Below are positions 1 through 7,051 of a DNA stretch of 15,908 nucleotides, one piece after another. The translations under genes were made by a program, and so were the position numbers. The notes under the pieces were generated by a model. It had not been told where the DNA came from, did not search any database, and saw nothing but the letters and a program-made list of their open reading frames with translations. Positions within the stretch are counted from its first letter, which is position 1. Every line of letters begins with the position of its first letter. The stretch spans positions 1-15,908 of the forward strand of contig JASHVI010000140.1 of assembly GCA_030039525.1 (NCBI GenBank), given 5' to 3'. This DNA is from Thermoplasmata archaeon (GTDB lineage: Archaea; Thermoplasmatota; Thermoplasmata; Lutacidiplasmatales; UBA184).

Positions 1-74
1 TGTCGGTCGTCGGAGTGAAGGGATTCCAGAAACTCGAGGAGTACGACCCGGAAGAGGAGGGGTGGATGCCGTGA
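1..74 (+). CDS. C-terminal end of an unrecognised protein (partial)
   Basis: Frame 3 stays open from the window edge to a TGA at 72-74 and encodes an acidic tail ending in KLEEYDPEEEGWMP. The composition (Glu/Asp with a few aromatics) looks like a real protein end. Frame 2 is also open but gives an Arg/Gly-rich product typical of GC-rich noise. Only 23 residues are visible, so no family can be assigned. It converges on the nitroreductase-like gene, leaving 37 bases between the two stops. Confidence 0.45.
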   Translation, partial: SVVGVKGFQKLEEYDPEEEGWMP

Positions 75-111
75 TGAGCCGTGCTAGGCTAGGAACTTCT
101 GGAAACGCCCA

Positions 112-762
112 CTAGCGTCGCCAGGCGATGATCTCCGGGTTTCGTCGCGGGCTCGGACCCCAGCCCCCCTGCGGGTGCCCGACGACCACGGAGGCGACGG
201 GGCGGACCCCCACGGGTAGGCCGAGCTCCCGGCGGATCTCCGGGCTCCGGAGGGCCGGGAGCGCCGCCCCGATGACGCAGGTGCCGAGCCCGAGGGCCTG
301 GGCGGCGAGGAGAAGGTTCTGCATCGCCATCCAGCACTCGGCGTCGGCGAGCTCCCCTTCGGCCCGCGTGCAGATCACGATGAGCGTGCCGGCGTTGTAG
401 AAGATGCTGAACGTCGGGTCCCACGCCGCGTGCGCGAAGGGGCTGTGCGGGGGCACCCCGAGGAGCTCGTGCGGCTCCCGTCGCGGGCTCTCCTCGTGCC
501 AGAGCTGCTTCGCCTTCTCGGAGATCTTCCGGAGCGTGACCCGGTCCTGCAGGACGAGGAAGGCCCACGACTCTCGGCCGAGCGCCGTCGGGGCGTGCGT
601 GGCAGCCTCGAGGAGCTTGAGGACGGTCTCGCCGTCGACCTCGCGATATCGATAGGAACGGACGGAGCCCCGCGCGGTGATCCCCTCGAGCAGGCCCGCG
701 GGCACGCCCGCCGGAGCGGCGGGGTCGGTCAGAGCCCTCGCCCGGGTCCCGGCTCCGCCCAC
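112..762 (-). CDS. Nitroreductase-family FMN oxidoreductase
   Basis: Likely an NAD(P)H-dependent flavoprotein of the nitroreductase superfamily; the substrate is unknown. The start of the domain is recognisable as ITARGSVRSYR, the FMN-phosphate-binding R-S-x-R region, followed by LLEAATHAPTALGRESWAF. The second half carries the family's helix (MAMQNLLLAAQALGLGTCVIG) and the RRELGLPVGVRPVASVVVGHP strand region. The position that is usually Asn in the AP-S-x-x-N motif is not Asn here. I chose GTG at 762 because an AT-rich box at 787-792 lies about 27 bases upstream, which fits a leaderless transcript. The alternative GTG at 705 would begin four residues before the conserved domain and is also credible. 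Length is about 216 aa, normal for the family. It is transcribed divergently from the VOC gene. Confidence 0.85.
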   Translation of the reverse strand: MGGAGTRARALTDPAAPAGVPAGLLEGITARGSVRSYRYREVDGETVLKLLEAATHAPTALGRESWAFLVLQDRVTLRKISEKAKQLWHEESPRREPHELLGVPPHSPFAHAAWDPTFSIFYNAGTLIVICTRAEGELADAECWMAMQNLLLAAQALGLGTCVIGAALPALRSPEIRRELGLPVGVRPVASVVVGHPQGGWGPSPRRNPEIIAWRR

Positions 763-786
763 GCCCCCCCGGCCCGCGGAACCGAG

Positions 787-792
787 ATTTGA
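787..792 (-). promoter_or_regulatory. Putative TATA box for the nitroreductase-like gene
   Basis: On the minus strand this reads TCAAAT in a very GC-rich setting. Its centre is about 27 bases upstream of the GTG at 762, matching archaeal leaderless spacing. The divergent region 763-905 is otherwise nearly pure G and C. Confidence 0.45.
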
Positions 793-905
793 CCCCTTCC
801 CTCGAGCGGCGGCCGCCCGGGCCCCCCGGACCGCCGCGGGAGGTCCCGGGTCCCGCCGGAGGCCGCCGGGCCGAAGTAGAAGTAGGCCGACGTCCTCGGG
901 GGACC

Positions 906-1316
906 ATGGCCGGGGACGAGGCCCGTCCACGGTTCTTCGGACCCAACCTGATCGCGTCGAACTTCGCGGTGACCGTCGCCTTCTATCGGGACACCCTCGG
1001 GCTCCCGTTGCAGGGAGAGTCACCGTACGCCGAGTGCCAGGACGAGGGCGCCGGGTTCGCCGTCCTGGACGGCCGCTTCTGGTCCCAGGCGAACCAGGCC
1101 GAGATGCCGGTGGTGCGAGGCCCGCCGACGAACCAGACGGTCCTCTCGATCGACGTGCCGGATGTCGACGCCACGTTCGAGCGGCTGATGGCCTCGGAAG
1201 TGAAGTTCCTGGCCCCTCCGACGAGCCGCCGCTCGATGGGCCGGCGCAACGTCTTCCTGCGCGACCCCGACGGCCGGATGGTGGAGCTCTACACCGGCCT
1301 ACCGACGCCCTCCTGA
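906..1316 (+). CDS. VOC (glyoxalase/bleomycin-resistance) superfamily protein
   Basis: A 136-residue protein with the paired beta-alpha-beta-beta-beta architecture of the vicinal oxygen chelate fold. The first half contains FYRDTLGLPL, a hallmark of the family. The second half ends in VFLRDPDGRMVELYTG, which carries the usual C-terminal metal-ligand Glu (E127). The expected His ligands at the module starts are replaced (PNLIASN and LSIDVPDVD), so a full metal site is doubtful and the activity is unknown. ATG 906 is preferred over upstream in-frame starts because those would add a low-complexity Pro/Arg/Gly stretch. A weak AT-richer patch (AAGTAGAAGTAG) lies at 873-884, about 28 bases upstream. 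It converges with the radical SAM gene, 32 bases between stops. Confidence 0.85.
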   Translation: MAGDEARPRFFGPNLIASNFAVTVAFYRDTLGLPLQGESPYAECQDEGAGFAVLDGRFWSQANQAEMPVVRGPPTNQTVLSIDVPDVDATFERLMASEVKFLAPPTSRRSMGRRNVFLRDPDGRMVELYTGLPTPS

Positions 1317-1348
1317 ACCGGGGGCGGTCCCGCGCCCCGGGCTCCGCC

Positions 1349-2410
1349 CTATCCGACCGGTTGCGCGAAGGTCGGAACGTAGTCCGGCGGGAACTGCCCC
1401 ACGATCGGGACGCGGTGCCCGCACTTCGGGCACCGGTGCTGCGCGTCCAGCCGCCAGCGACGGATCGTGAACCCGTACCGCTCCACGACGACGCTGCCGC
1501 ACTCCGGGCAGTACGTGTGCTCGAGCCGGTGCCCCCAGACGTTGCCGAGGTAGACGTACCGCAGGCCCACCTCCCGGGCGATCCCGTGCAGCCGCTCGAG
1601 GGTGCGGATCGGGGTCTCGGGCAGGTCCATCATCTTGTAATCGGGGTGCCAGCGCAGCAGGTGGAACGGGGTCTCGGCTCCGAGATCGTCCCGGACCCGG
1701 ACCGCGAGCGACCGGAGCGCCTCGGGGTCGTCGCCGACCTCCGGAACGATCAGGTCCGTCACCTCGACGTGGACCCGGCGCTGCCGGAGCGAGGCCATCG
1801 TCTCGAGGATCGGCTCCGGGCCCTTCGCGCTCACGTACTTCCGCAGGAAGCCGGGCTCGCCGCTCCCCTTGAAGTCGACCGAGACGGCGTCCAGGTGGGG
1901 CGCGAGGGCCTCGACCGCCTCCGGGGTCATGTAGCCGTTCGTGACGAAGTTGGCGAACCGGCCGCTCGCCCGGGCCGCCCGCATGATGTCGAGCGCGTAC
2001 TCGAGGAAGATCGTCGGTTCGTTGTACGTGAAGGTCACGCCCTGGCAGTCGAACCGGTCGGCCCACCGCACGGCCTCCTCCGGAGAGAACCGTCGTCCCT
2101 CGACCTCGCGCTCCTGCGAGATCTCGGCGTTCTGGCAGTAGAGGCAGCGCCAGTTGCAGCCGACGGTGCCGATGGAGAGGACGCGGGAGCCCGGATGGAA
2201 GTGCGAGAGGGGCTTCTTCTCGACCGGGTCGACCTGGACCGCGGCGGCCCGCCCGTAGGAGAGCAGCACGAGGCGGCCACCGACGTTCTTGCGCACGAAG
2301 CAGAAGCCGTGCGAGCCCTCCGGGATCGCGCAGTAGCGCGCGCAGGCGAGGCACCGGATCTTCCCCCCGTCGAGCGGGGTGTAGAGCGTCGGCGTGGGCG
2401 CGGCGAGCAT
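1349..2410 (-). CDS. amrS: AmmeMemoRadiSam-type radical SAM enzyme (PflA-like)
   Basis: A radical S-adenosylmethionine enzyme related to pyruvate-formate-lyase activating enzymes. The cluster-binding CX3CX2C motif is C85-NWR-C89-LY-C92, preceded by GTVGCNW. An extra cysteine-rich segment at the N-terminus (C20, C23, C27, C37) and a C-terminal zinc-ribbon (C301-x2-C304 and C327-x2-C330) match the archaeal AmmeMemoRadiSam subgroup. TFTYNEPTIF and VSVDFKG are core barrel segments. ATG 2410 gives 353 aa and starts just before the first cysteine cluster; the upstream in-frame extension is basic and unlikely. The Memo and AMMECR1 partners for which the subgroup is named are not in this window, so the substrate cannot be inferred. 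It is divergent from the CCA-adding gene. Confidence 0.88.
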   Translation of the reverse strand: MLAAPTPTLYTPLDGGKIRCLACARYCAIPEGSHGFCFVRKNVGGRLVLLSYGRAAAVQVDPVEKKPLSHFHPGSRVLSIGTVGCNWRCLYCQNAEISQEREVEGRRFSPEEAVRWADRFDCQGVTFTYNEPTIFLEYALDIMRAARASGRFANFVTNGYMTPEAVEALAPHLDAVSVDFKGSGEPGFLRKYVSAKGPEPILETMASLRQRRVHVEVTDLIVPEVGDDPEALRSLAVRVRDDLGAETPFHLLRWHPDYKMMDLPETPIRTLERLHGIAREVGLRYVYLGNVWGHRLEHTYCPECGSVVVERYGFTIRRWRLDAQHRCPKCGHRVPIVGQFPPDYVPTFAQPVG

Positions 2411-2480
2411 CGACGGTGGGGAAGTACCTCGGCGGAGTACGAGAGGGTATCGACCGTGCCGGCGGCCTCGGAGCGCCGGC

Positions 2481-2486
2481 TTCAAA
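2481..2486 (+). promoter_or_regulatory. Putative TATA box for the CCA-adding enzyme gene
   Basis: TTCAAA is centred about 25 bases before the GTG at 2509. It is the main AT-rich island close upstream of that start and supports leaderless initiation there rather than at the upstream GTG at 2416. Confidence 0.5.
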
Positions 2487-2508
2487 GCCCGGCGACGGTC
2501 CCCCGAGC

Positions 2509-3936
2509 GTGCGGGAGCGGGAGGCGGCGACCGCCGCGCAGACCGCGGAGATCGAGGCCGCGGTCCGCCGGGAGATCTCCCCGAAGCCGGAGTTCCTCCT
2601 CCACCTCGCCGACGTCCGTCGCCGCCTCACGGAACGCGCGGAGAGCGCGGCCCGCGGGATCTCGAGCCCGATGGTCCGCTGCCTCATCGCCGGCAGCGCG
2701 GCCCGGGGCGGTTTCCTGGCCGACCGGGTCGACATCGACCTCTTCCTGCTCTTCCCGCCGGAGCTCCCGCGGGAGGAGCTGGAGCGCCACGGCCTCTCGC
2801 TCGCGCGGGCGATCCTGCCGCAGCACGAGACCCGGTACGCGGAGCATCCGTACCTCCGCGGGAGCTTCGAGGGGTTCCGGGTCGACGCGGTCCCCGGATA
2901 CGCCGTCGCCCGGGGGGCCCGGCCGCAGAGCGCCGTCGACCGGACCCCCTTCCACCAGGAGTACCTCTCCGAGCGGGAGACCCCGGAGCTCCTCGACCAG
3001 ATCCGGCTCGCGAAGCAGTTCCTGCGCTGCCTCGGCGTCTACGGCTCCGAGGCCCGCACCGCCGGCTTCTCCGGCTACCTCGTCGAGCTCCTCGTGCTCC
3101 GCTTCGGCTCGCTCGACGGCTGGCTGGAGGCGGCGCGCTCCTGGAGGATCCCCGTGCTCCTCGAAGCGCCCGGTCGGAGCCCGCCGGGACTCCCGGCGGA
3201 GATCGGTCTGGTCCTCGCGGACCCGGTCGACCCGGAGCGCAACGTCGCAACGGCCCTCTCGCGGCAGAACCTCGCCCGGTTCCTCCTCGCGGCGAGGGCC
3301 TTCCGCGCCCGGCCCGCCCGCGCGGCCTTCGAGGTCCCCGCCGCGCGGCCGTGGGACCGCGCCGGCGGGCTCGCCCGGGTCTCGGAGCGGGGCACCCACG
3401 TCACGGTCCTCACGCTGCCCCGACCGGAGCTCGTCGACGACGTGCTCTACCCGCAGCTGCGACGGGCCGAGCGGGGCCTCGCGGAGTCCGCGGTCCGGCT
3501 CGGGTTCCAGGTCGTCGGGAGCGGCGCCGGGGCGGACGCCGAGCGGCTCGCGATCGTCCTCGAGGTCTCGCAGGCCGCGCTACCGAGCGTCCGGGTCCGG
3601 GACGGTCCCCCGGTCGCGATCGACCGGGCCGGCTCCTTCCTCGCGAAGTGGGCCCCGCAGGCGGCCGAGCTCCTGCAGGGACCGTACGTCCGGCCCGACG
3701 GCAGCCTGGCGGTCGAGACCCGGCGCCCGGAGCGGACGATCGAGCGGGTCCTCTCATCCGAGCTCGGCCAGGTCCCCCTCGGGCAGGACCTCCGGCGGCT
3801 CGTGGCCCGCGCGGGGCTCCACGAGCTCGCCCACGCCGACGACCGGCCGGCGCTCGGGTTCGCGCTCGAGGAGCTCTTCGACAAGGGGCTGCCCGCCTGG
3901 GTCCTGGCGGCCGCCGCGCCGTCGCCGGGCCGCTAA
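2509..3936 (+). CDS. cca: Archaeal CCA-adding enzyme (tRNA nucleotidyltransferase)
   Basis: Adds or repairs the 3'-terminal CCA of tRNA using CTP and ATP without a nucleic-acid template. It is a class I (archaeal) enzyme. The nucleotidyltransferase signature is GSAARGGFLADRVDIDLFLLF: G62-S63 and the catalytic carboxylates D75 and D77. The downstream layout is typical: RVDAVPGYAV supplies the third-acid region, IRLAKQFLRCLGVYGSE starts the helical central domain, and the mixed C-terminal domains end near KGLPAW. Length is 475 aa, slightly above the usual 430-460. I chose GTG 2509 over GTG 2416 because of the TATA-like box 25 bases upstream and because residues from the earlier start do not resemble the family. 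Its stop TAA overlaps the TAG of the convergent membrane-protein gene. Confidence 0.95.
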   Translation: MREREAATAAQTAEIEAAVRREISPKPEFLLHLADVRRRLTERAESAARGISSPMVRCLIAGSAARGGFLADRVDIDLFLLFPPELPREELERHGLSLARAILPQHETRYAEHPYLRGSFEGFRVDAVPGYAVARGARPQSAVDRTPFHQEYLSERETPELLDQIRLAKQFLRCLGVYGSEARTAGFSGYLVELLVLRFGSLDGWLEAARSWRIPVLLEAPGRSPPGLPAEIGLVLADPVDPERNVATALSRQNLARFLLAARAFRARPARAAFEVPAARPWDRAGGLARVSERGTHVTVLTLPRPELVDDVLYPQLRRAERGLAESAVRLGFQVVGSGAGADAERLAIVLEVSQAALPSVRVRDGPPVAIDRAGSFLAKWAPQAAELLQGPYVRPDGSLAVETRRPERTIERVLSSELGQVPLGQDLRRLVARAGLHELAHADDRPALGFALEELFDKGLPAWVLAAAAPSPGR

Positions 3937-4301
3937 CCGAGGGTGGCCGGCAGCACGTCGGCGAGGAGCAGCCAGACCCCGAGGAAGCTGAAGAAGACCA
4001 GCACGACCAGCGAGGCCCAGTCCCCCTTGGTGTAGTCCCAGGAGGCCGGGCGCATCTCGCGGATCGCCAGGACCGCGGCGACCGTCCCGGCGACCCCGGC
4101 CAGCACCGGGACCTCCACTGGGAGCTTGGCGAGCCCGATCAGGTAGACGAGCAGGCCGAGCAGCACGCCGAATCCGAAGGCGATCAGCGTCGCGTAGTAC
4201 TGCTCGAACTCGTGCGTGACGAAGGCCCGGACGTCGAACTCCGGGAACTCGAACTTCGCCTCCTCCTCCTCCTCGAGCTTCCGGCGGGCCTTCTTCGCCA
4301 T
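3933..4301 (-). CDS. Small three-helix membrane protein of unknown function
   Basis: A 122-residue protein with a charged cytoplasmic-looking N-terminus (KKARRK then a run of Glu, residues 1-16). Three hydrophobic segments follow at about residues 36-58, 63-80 and 95-116, with a conserved-looking WDYTKGDW loop before the last helix. I do not recognise the family. Its ATG lies 3 bases after the lipA stop, so it is probably co-transcribed and translationally coupled with lipA. Its stop overlaps the stop of the CCA-adding gene on the other strand. There is no signal-peptide cleavage motif or catalytic motif. Confidence 0.85.
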   Translation of the reverse strand: MAKKARRKLEEEEEAKFEFPEFDVRAFVTHEFEQYYATLIAFGFGVLLGLLVYLIGLAKLPVEVPVLAGVAGTVAAVLAIREMRPASWDYTKGDWASLVVLVFFSFLGVWLLLADVLPATLG

Positions 4302-4304
4302 CGC

Positions 4305-5213
4305 TCAGGCTCCCCGGCGGGCCTGGGCGGCCCGGTACAGCGCCTCGGCCCGGTACGAGCTGCGGACGAGCGGGCCGGCCTCGACCCCGGCGAATCCGAC
4401 GGCGCGCGCGGACGCTGCGAGCGCCTCGAAGCCCTCCGGCGGCAGGTATCGGTCCACGGCCCGGTGCGCGGGCGTCGGCCGGAGGTACTGGCCGAGGGTG
4501 AGCAGGTCGACGCCCGAGTCGCGGAGGTCCCGGAAGCTCTCGGAGAGCTCGCCGTCCGTCTCGCCGAGCCCGATCATCAGGGAGCTTTTGGTCACGAGCG
4601 TCGGGCCGCCGAGCCGCCGGGCCCCCGCGAGCCACGCGAGCGAGCCCCGGTACGAGGCGCGACGGTCCCGGACCTCGGCCGAGAGCCGCTCGACGGTCTC
4701 GAGGTTGTGGGCCAGCACGTCGGGCCGGGCCTCCAGTAGGGTCCGCAACGCCGCGGCCTCGCCGCCGAGGTCCCCGGAGAGGAGCTCCACGAGGGTGCCC
4801 GGGGACCGGGCCCGGATCGCCCGGACCGTTTCCGCCATCACCGCGGCCCCGCCGTCCGGAAGGTCGTCCCGGCAGACCTGCGTCAGGACCACGTACCGTA
4901 GGCCCCAGCGCGCCACGGCCTCGCCGACGCGCCCCGGCTCCGTCGCGTCGACGACCCCGTGGGGCCAGTGGGTCCGCACGGAGCAGAAGGCGCATCGTCG
5001 CGTGCAGTCCGTCCCGAGGAGCATCAGCGTCGCGGCCCCCTCCGACCAGCACTCCGAGAGGTTCGGGCACCGGGCCTCCCGGCAGACGGTCTCGAGCCCG
5101 AGCTCGCTCAGGATCCCCCGGACCTCGCCGTAGCGCTCGCCCCTCGGCGGCCTCGTCCGGATCCAGTCGGGGAGCCGGGGGACCGAGGGGACGGCGGTCC
5201 CGGAGCCGGCCAC
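4305..5213 (-). CDS. lipA: Lipoyl synthase
   Basis: A radical SAM enzyme that inserts two sulfurs into protein-bound octanoyl groups to make lipoyl cofactors for 2-oxoacid dehydrogenases and the glycine cleavage system. Both diagnostic clusters are present: the auxiliary CX4CX5C (C44, C49, C55) and the SAM-binding CX3CX2C (C70, C74, C77). Other signatures are TQVCRDDLPDGGA, HNLETVERL, KSSLMIGLGET, LTLGQYLRPTPAH and the C-terminal VRSSYRAE, whose R-S-S-Y is invariant in LipA. Length is 302 aa, normal. GTG 5213 is chosen because a CTAAG box at 5236-5240 stands 25 bases upstream. The octanoyltransferase partner is not in the window. The downstream membrane-protein gene begins 3 bases after its stop. 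Confidence 0.96.
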   Translation of the reverse strand: MAGSGTAVPSVPRLPDWIRTRPPRGERYGEVRGILSELGLETVCREARCPNLSECWSEGAATLMLLGTDCTRRCAFCSVRTHWPHGVVDATEPGRVGEAVARWGLRYVVLTQVCRDDLPDGGAAVMAETVRAIRARSPGTLVELLSGDLGGEAAALRTLLEARPDVLAHNLETVERLSAEVRDRRASYRGSLAWLAGARRLGGPTLVTKSSLMIGLGETDGELSESFRDLRDSGVDLLTLGQYLRPTPAHRAVDRYLPPEGFEALAASARAVGFAGVEAGPLVRSSYRAEALYRAAQARRGA

Positions 5214-5235
5214 GGTCGTGCGACGGGCGACGGGG

Positions 5236-5240
5236 CTTAG
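5236..5240 (-). promoter_or_regulatory. Putative TATA box of lipA, overlapping the orc1 stop codon
   Basis: Minus strand CTAAG within GGTAAAGGCTAAGCC. Its centre is 25 bases from the lipA GTG. The TAA in the box is the stop codon (5237-5239) of the orc1 gene upstream. Confidence 0.45.
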
Positions 5241-6385
5241 CCTTTACCGGCGCGCCGCCCGGCCAGCCGCTCGTTCAGCACCGTCTCGAGGAAGCTGGCG
5301 GGGACCTCGTCGATCCGAAGGCGCGCGGAGCGCCCGCGCTCCCCGGGCTCCACGACGAGCAGCCCCTCGCGCTCCAGCTCCCGCGCGGTCCGCCAGAAGC
5401 TCACCCGGCTCACCGGACGCTCGCCGCGCTCCTCGGCGGCGCGGGCGTACGCCTGCCGGGCGACCTCGGTGGTCGTCGTGGACTTGGGGCCCCGGAGGGA
5501 CCGGGCGACCGCGAGCAGGACCAAGAGGGGATGGGTCCCGAGCCCCTCGATCTTCGACTCCGTGAGGGTCGGGTAGAGCGAACCCTTCGAGGCCCGCACG
5601 TGCTCCGGCGCGATCGCCAAGGCCCCGTCGTGCTCCGCCGCGCGGGCCGCTCCGCCAAGAAGCTCGAGGGCGAAGCGGGCGTCGCCGTTCGCCGCCGCGA
5701 TCCCCGCGATCTGGGCGAGGACCTCGTCGGAGAAGGAGCCCGGGGCGAGGGCGAGCCCGGCCCGGTAGGCGAGGATGGCGGCGAGGTCCTCCTCGGTGTA
5801 CGGGGCGAGCTGCATCCGGTGGGTCACCCCGAAGCTCGACCGGCTCGGGGCGTCGAGATACGGGAGCACGTCCTCCGGCGCCACGAGGACCAGGGAGATC
5901 GAGCCCAGCTCGACCTCGGGGGCGCGCGTGAGGAGGTAGATGATCTTCGTCTCCTGGCGGACGAGGGCGCCGACCTCGTCGAGCACGACGAGCAGGTGGC
6001 GCGGGCTCCTCCGGATCCCCTGCTCGAGCACGTCGAGCATCTCGGAGAGCGAGTAGCCCCGGTCCGGCAGGGAGACCCCGACGCCCCGCAGGAGGTACTG
6101 CAGGATCGTCCGGTCGTTGGCCCTCCGCCAGCAGTTCACGTAGATCTTGTGGACGGGGAGCGACGCGAGCTTGCCCCCGCGCTGGAGCTCCTCCCCGATC
6201 CGCTGCGCGAGCGCGGTCTTGCCGCTGCCCACCCCCCCGGTGAGGAGGTGGTGCGCCGCGACGCCGCGCCCGAGGGCCTCCCGGTACCGTCGCAGGAGGG
6301 CCTGGGTCTCCCGCTCCCGACGGACGAGCTTTCCCGGAAGGAACCCGGGGTCGAGGGTCTCTTCGGCCGTCAGGATCCGGCCCAT
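5237..6385 (-). CDS. orc1: Orc1/Cdc6-family replication initiator ATPase
   Basis: An AAA+ protein that marks archaeal replication origins and helps load the MCM helicase. Walker A is GGVGSGKT at residues 50-57 and Walker B is LLVVLDEVG with D136-E137. The box VII-like RSSFG is at 182-186, and the sensor 2 segment GDARFALELL starts at residue 234. A C-terminal winged-helix domain (about 275-382) includes VSFWRTARELEREGLL. Length, 382 aa, is typical. The sensor 1 region reads VLVAPEDVLPYL where most relatives have an Asn (I-S-N-D). ATG 6385 is preceded by an AT-rich box at 6411-6422. The flanking intergenic gaps are only about 25-35 bases, so no origin with ORB repeats fits immediately beside it. 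Confidence 0.93.
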   Translation of the reverse strand: MGRILTAEETLDPGFLPGKLVRRERETQALLRRYREALGRGVAAHHLLTGGVGSGKTALAQRIGEELQRGGKLASLPVHKIYVNCWRRANDRTILQYLLRGVGVSLPDRGYSLSEMLDVLEQGIRRSPRHLLVVLDEVGALVRQETKIIYLLTRAPEVELGSISLVLVAPEDVLPYLDAPSRSSFGVTHRMQLAPYTEEDLAAILAYRAGLALAPGSFSDEVLAQIAGIAAANGDARFALELLGGAARAAEHDGALAIAPEHVRASKGSLYPTLTESKIEGLGTHPLLVLLAVARSLRGPKSTTTTEVARQAYARAAEERGERPVSRVSFWRTARELEREGLLVVEPGERGRSARLRIDEVPASFLETVLNERLAGRRAGKG

Positions 6386-6410
6386 GGGAGCCCGTCGGAC
6401 CGACGGGCCG

Positions 6411-6422
6411 CCATATCCTTAT
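6411..6422 (-). promoter_or_regulatory. Putative promoter box of orc1, containing the tmk stop codon
   Basis: Minus strand ATAAGGATATGG, centred about 31 bases upstream of the orc1 ATG at 6385. The TAA of the upstream thymidylate kinase gene (6419-6421) forms part of the box. Confidence 0.4.
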
Positions 6423-7051
6423 CGACGGCGCGTGGCGCGCCGCCGCCCGACGAGGCCCTCCAGCCGGCGATCGGCCTCGTCCACGACCTCCCGGATCGGC
6501 CGGTCCGCGTCGAGGCGGATCCACCCGGGAGCGCGGGCCATCCGACGGTACGACTCCCGGACCCGTCGGAGCTCCCGCTCCCGCTCCACCGGGGCCCGGG
6601 GACCCCCGCGACGTCCGACCCGGCGGATCGCCTCGCGGGGAGCGACGTCGAGCCAGAGGACGCGGCTCGGAGCAACGGCGATCCGGCGCTGCAGCCGCGC
6701 GAGGCGCTCCCGCGCGGGGCCGCGGAGCCGAGATCCCTGGTAGGCGAGCGTCGAGTAGAAGGAGCGGTCCTGCAGGACGATCGACCCCCGCCCGAGGGCA
6801 CGCTGGAGCCTCGGGCGGGCCAGGATCCGGTCGAGCGAGAAGAGCATCGCCGAGTTCCAGGGCTCCCGGCGGCCGACGGCCAGCGCGGTCCGCCCGAGGG
6901 CCGCGTCCGAAGGTTCCCGGAAGATCTCGACCCGGAGGCCCCGCCGCCTCCACCGGGCGGCGAGGCGCCGTACGACGCTCGACTTCCCGGAGCCGTCGAT
7001 GCCCTCCACGACGAGGAGGCGGCCGATCGAGCGAGGGTCGCTGCGGGTCAC
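6419..7051 (-). CDS. tmk: Thymidylate kinase (dTMP kinase)
   Basis: Phosphorylates dTMP to dTDP with ATP in dTTP synthesis. The Walker A P-loop is GIDGSGKSS (residues 17-25), the FREP motif is at 44-47, and the DR(Y/F)-x-x-S substrate motif is QDRSFYSTLAYQG with D95-R96. A basic LID-like segment (RRVGRRGGPRAP) precedes the C-terminal helices. Length is 210 aa, normal. The start is GTG 7051, which overlaps the stop of the TatD-like gene in a GTGA arrangement (7048-7051), so translation is probably coupled. It is the third gene of a TBP / TatD-like / tmk unit. Confidence 0.93.
   Translation of the reverse strand: MTRSDPRSIGRLLVVEGIDGSGKSSVVRRLAARWRRRGLRVEIFREPSDAALGRTALAVGRREPWNSAMLFSLDRILARPRLQRALGRGSIVLQDRSFYSTLAYQGSRLRGPARERLARLQRRIAVAPSRVLWLDVAPREAIRRVGRRGGPRAPVERERELRRVRESYRRMARAPGWIRLDADRPIREVVDEADRRLEGLVGRRRATRRR

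Noticed and set aside
677..3991. A plus-strand open frame of 1104 codons
   Set aside because: It crosses the VOC, radical SAM and cca genes in other frames or strands and encodes mostly Arg, Pro, Gly and Ser, typical of GC-rich shadow frames.
4259..4275. CTC/CCT triplet repeat as a microsatellite
   Set aside because: It encodes the Glu run near the N-terminus of the membrane protein and is short; nothing suggests a separate repeat element.
2394..4739. A plus-strand open frame of 781 codons over cca, the membrane protein and lipA
   Set aside because: Low-complexity Arg/Pro/Gly-rich product; the competing frames carry clear conserved motifs.
6386..6418. Replication origin beside orc1
   Set aside because: The space upstream of orc1 is about 33 bases and that downstream about 23, with no repeated origin-recognition boxes or AT-rich unwinding element.
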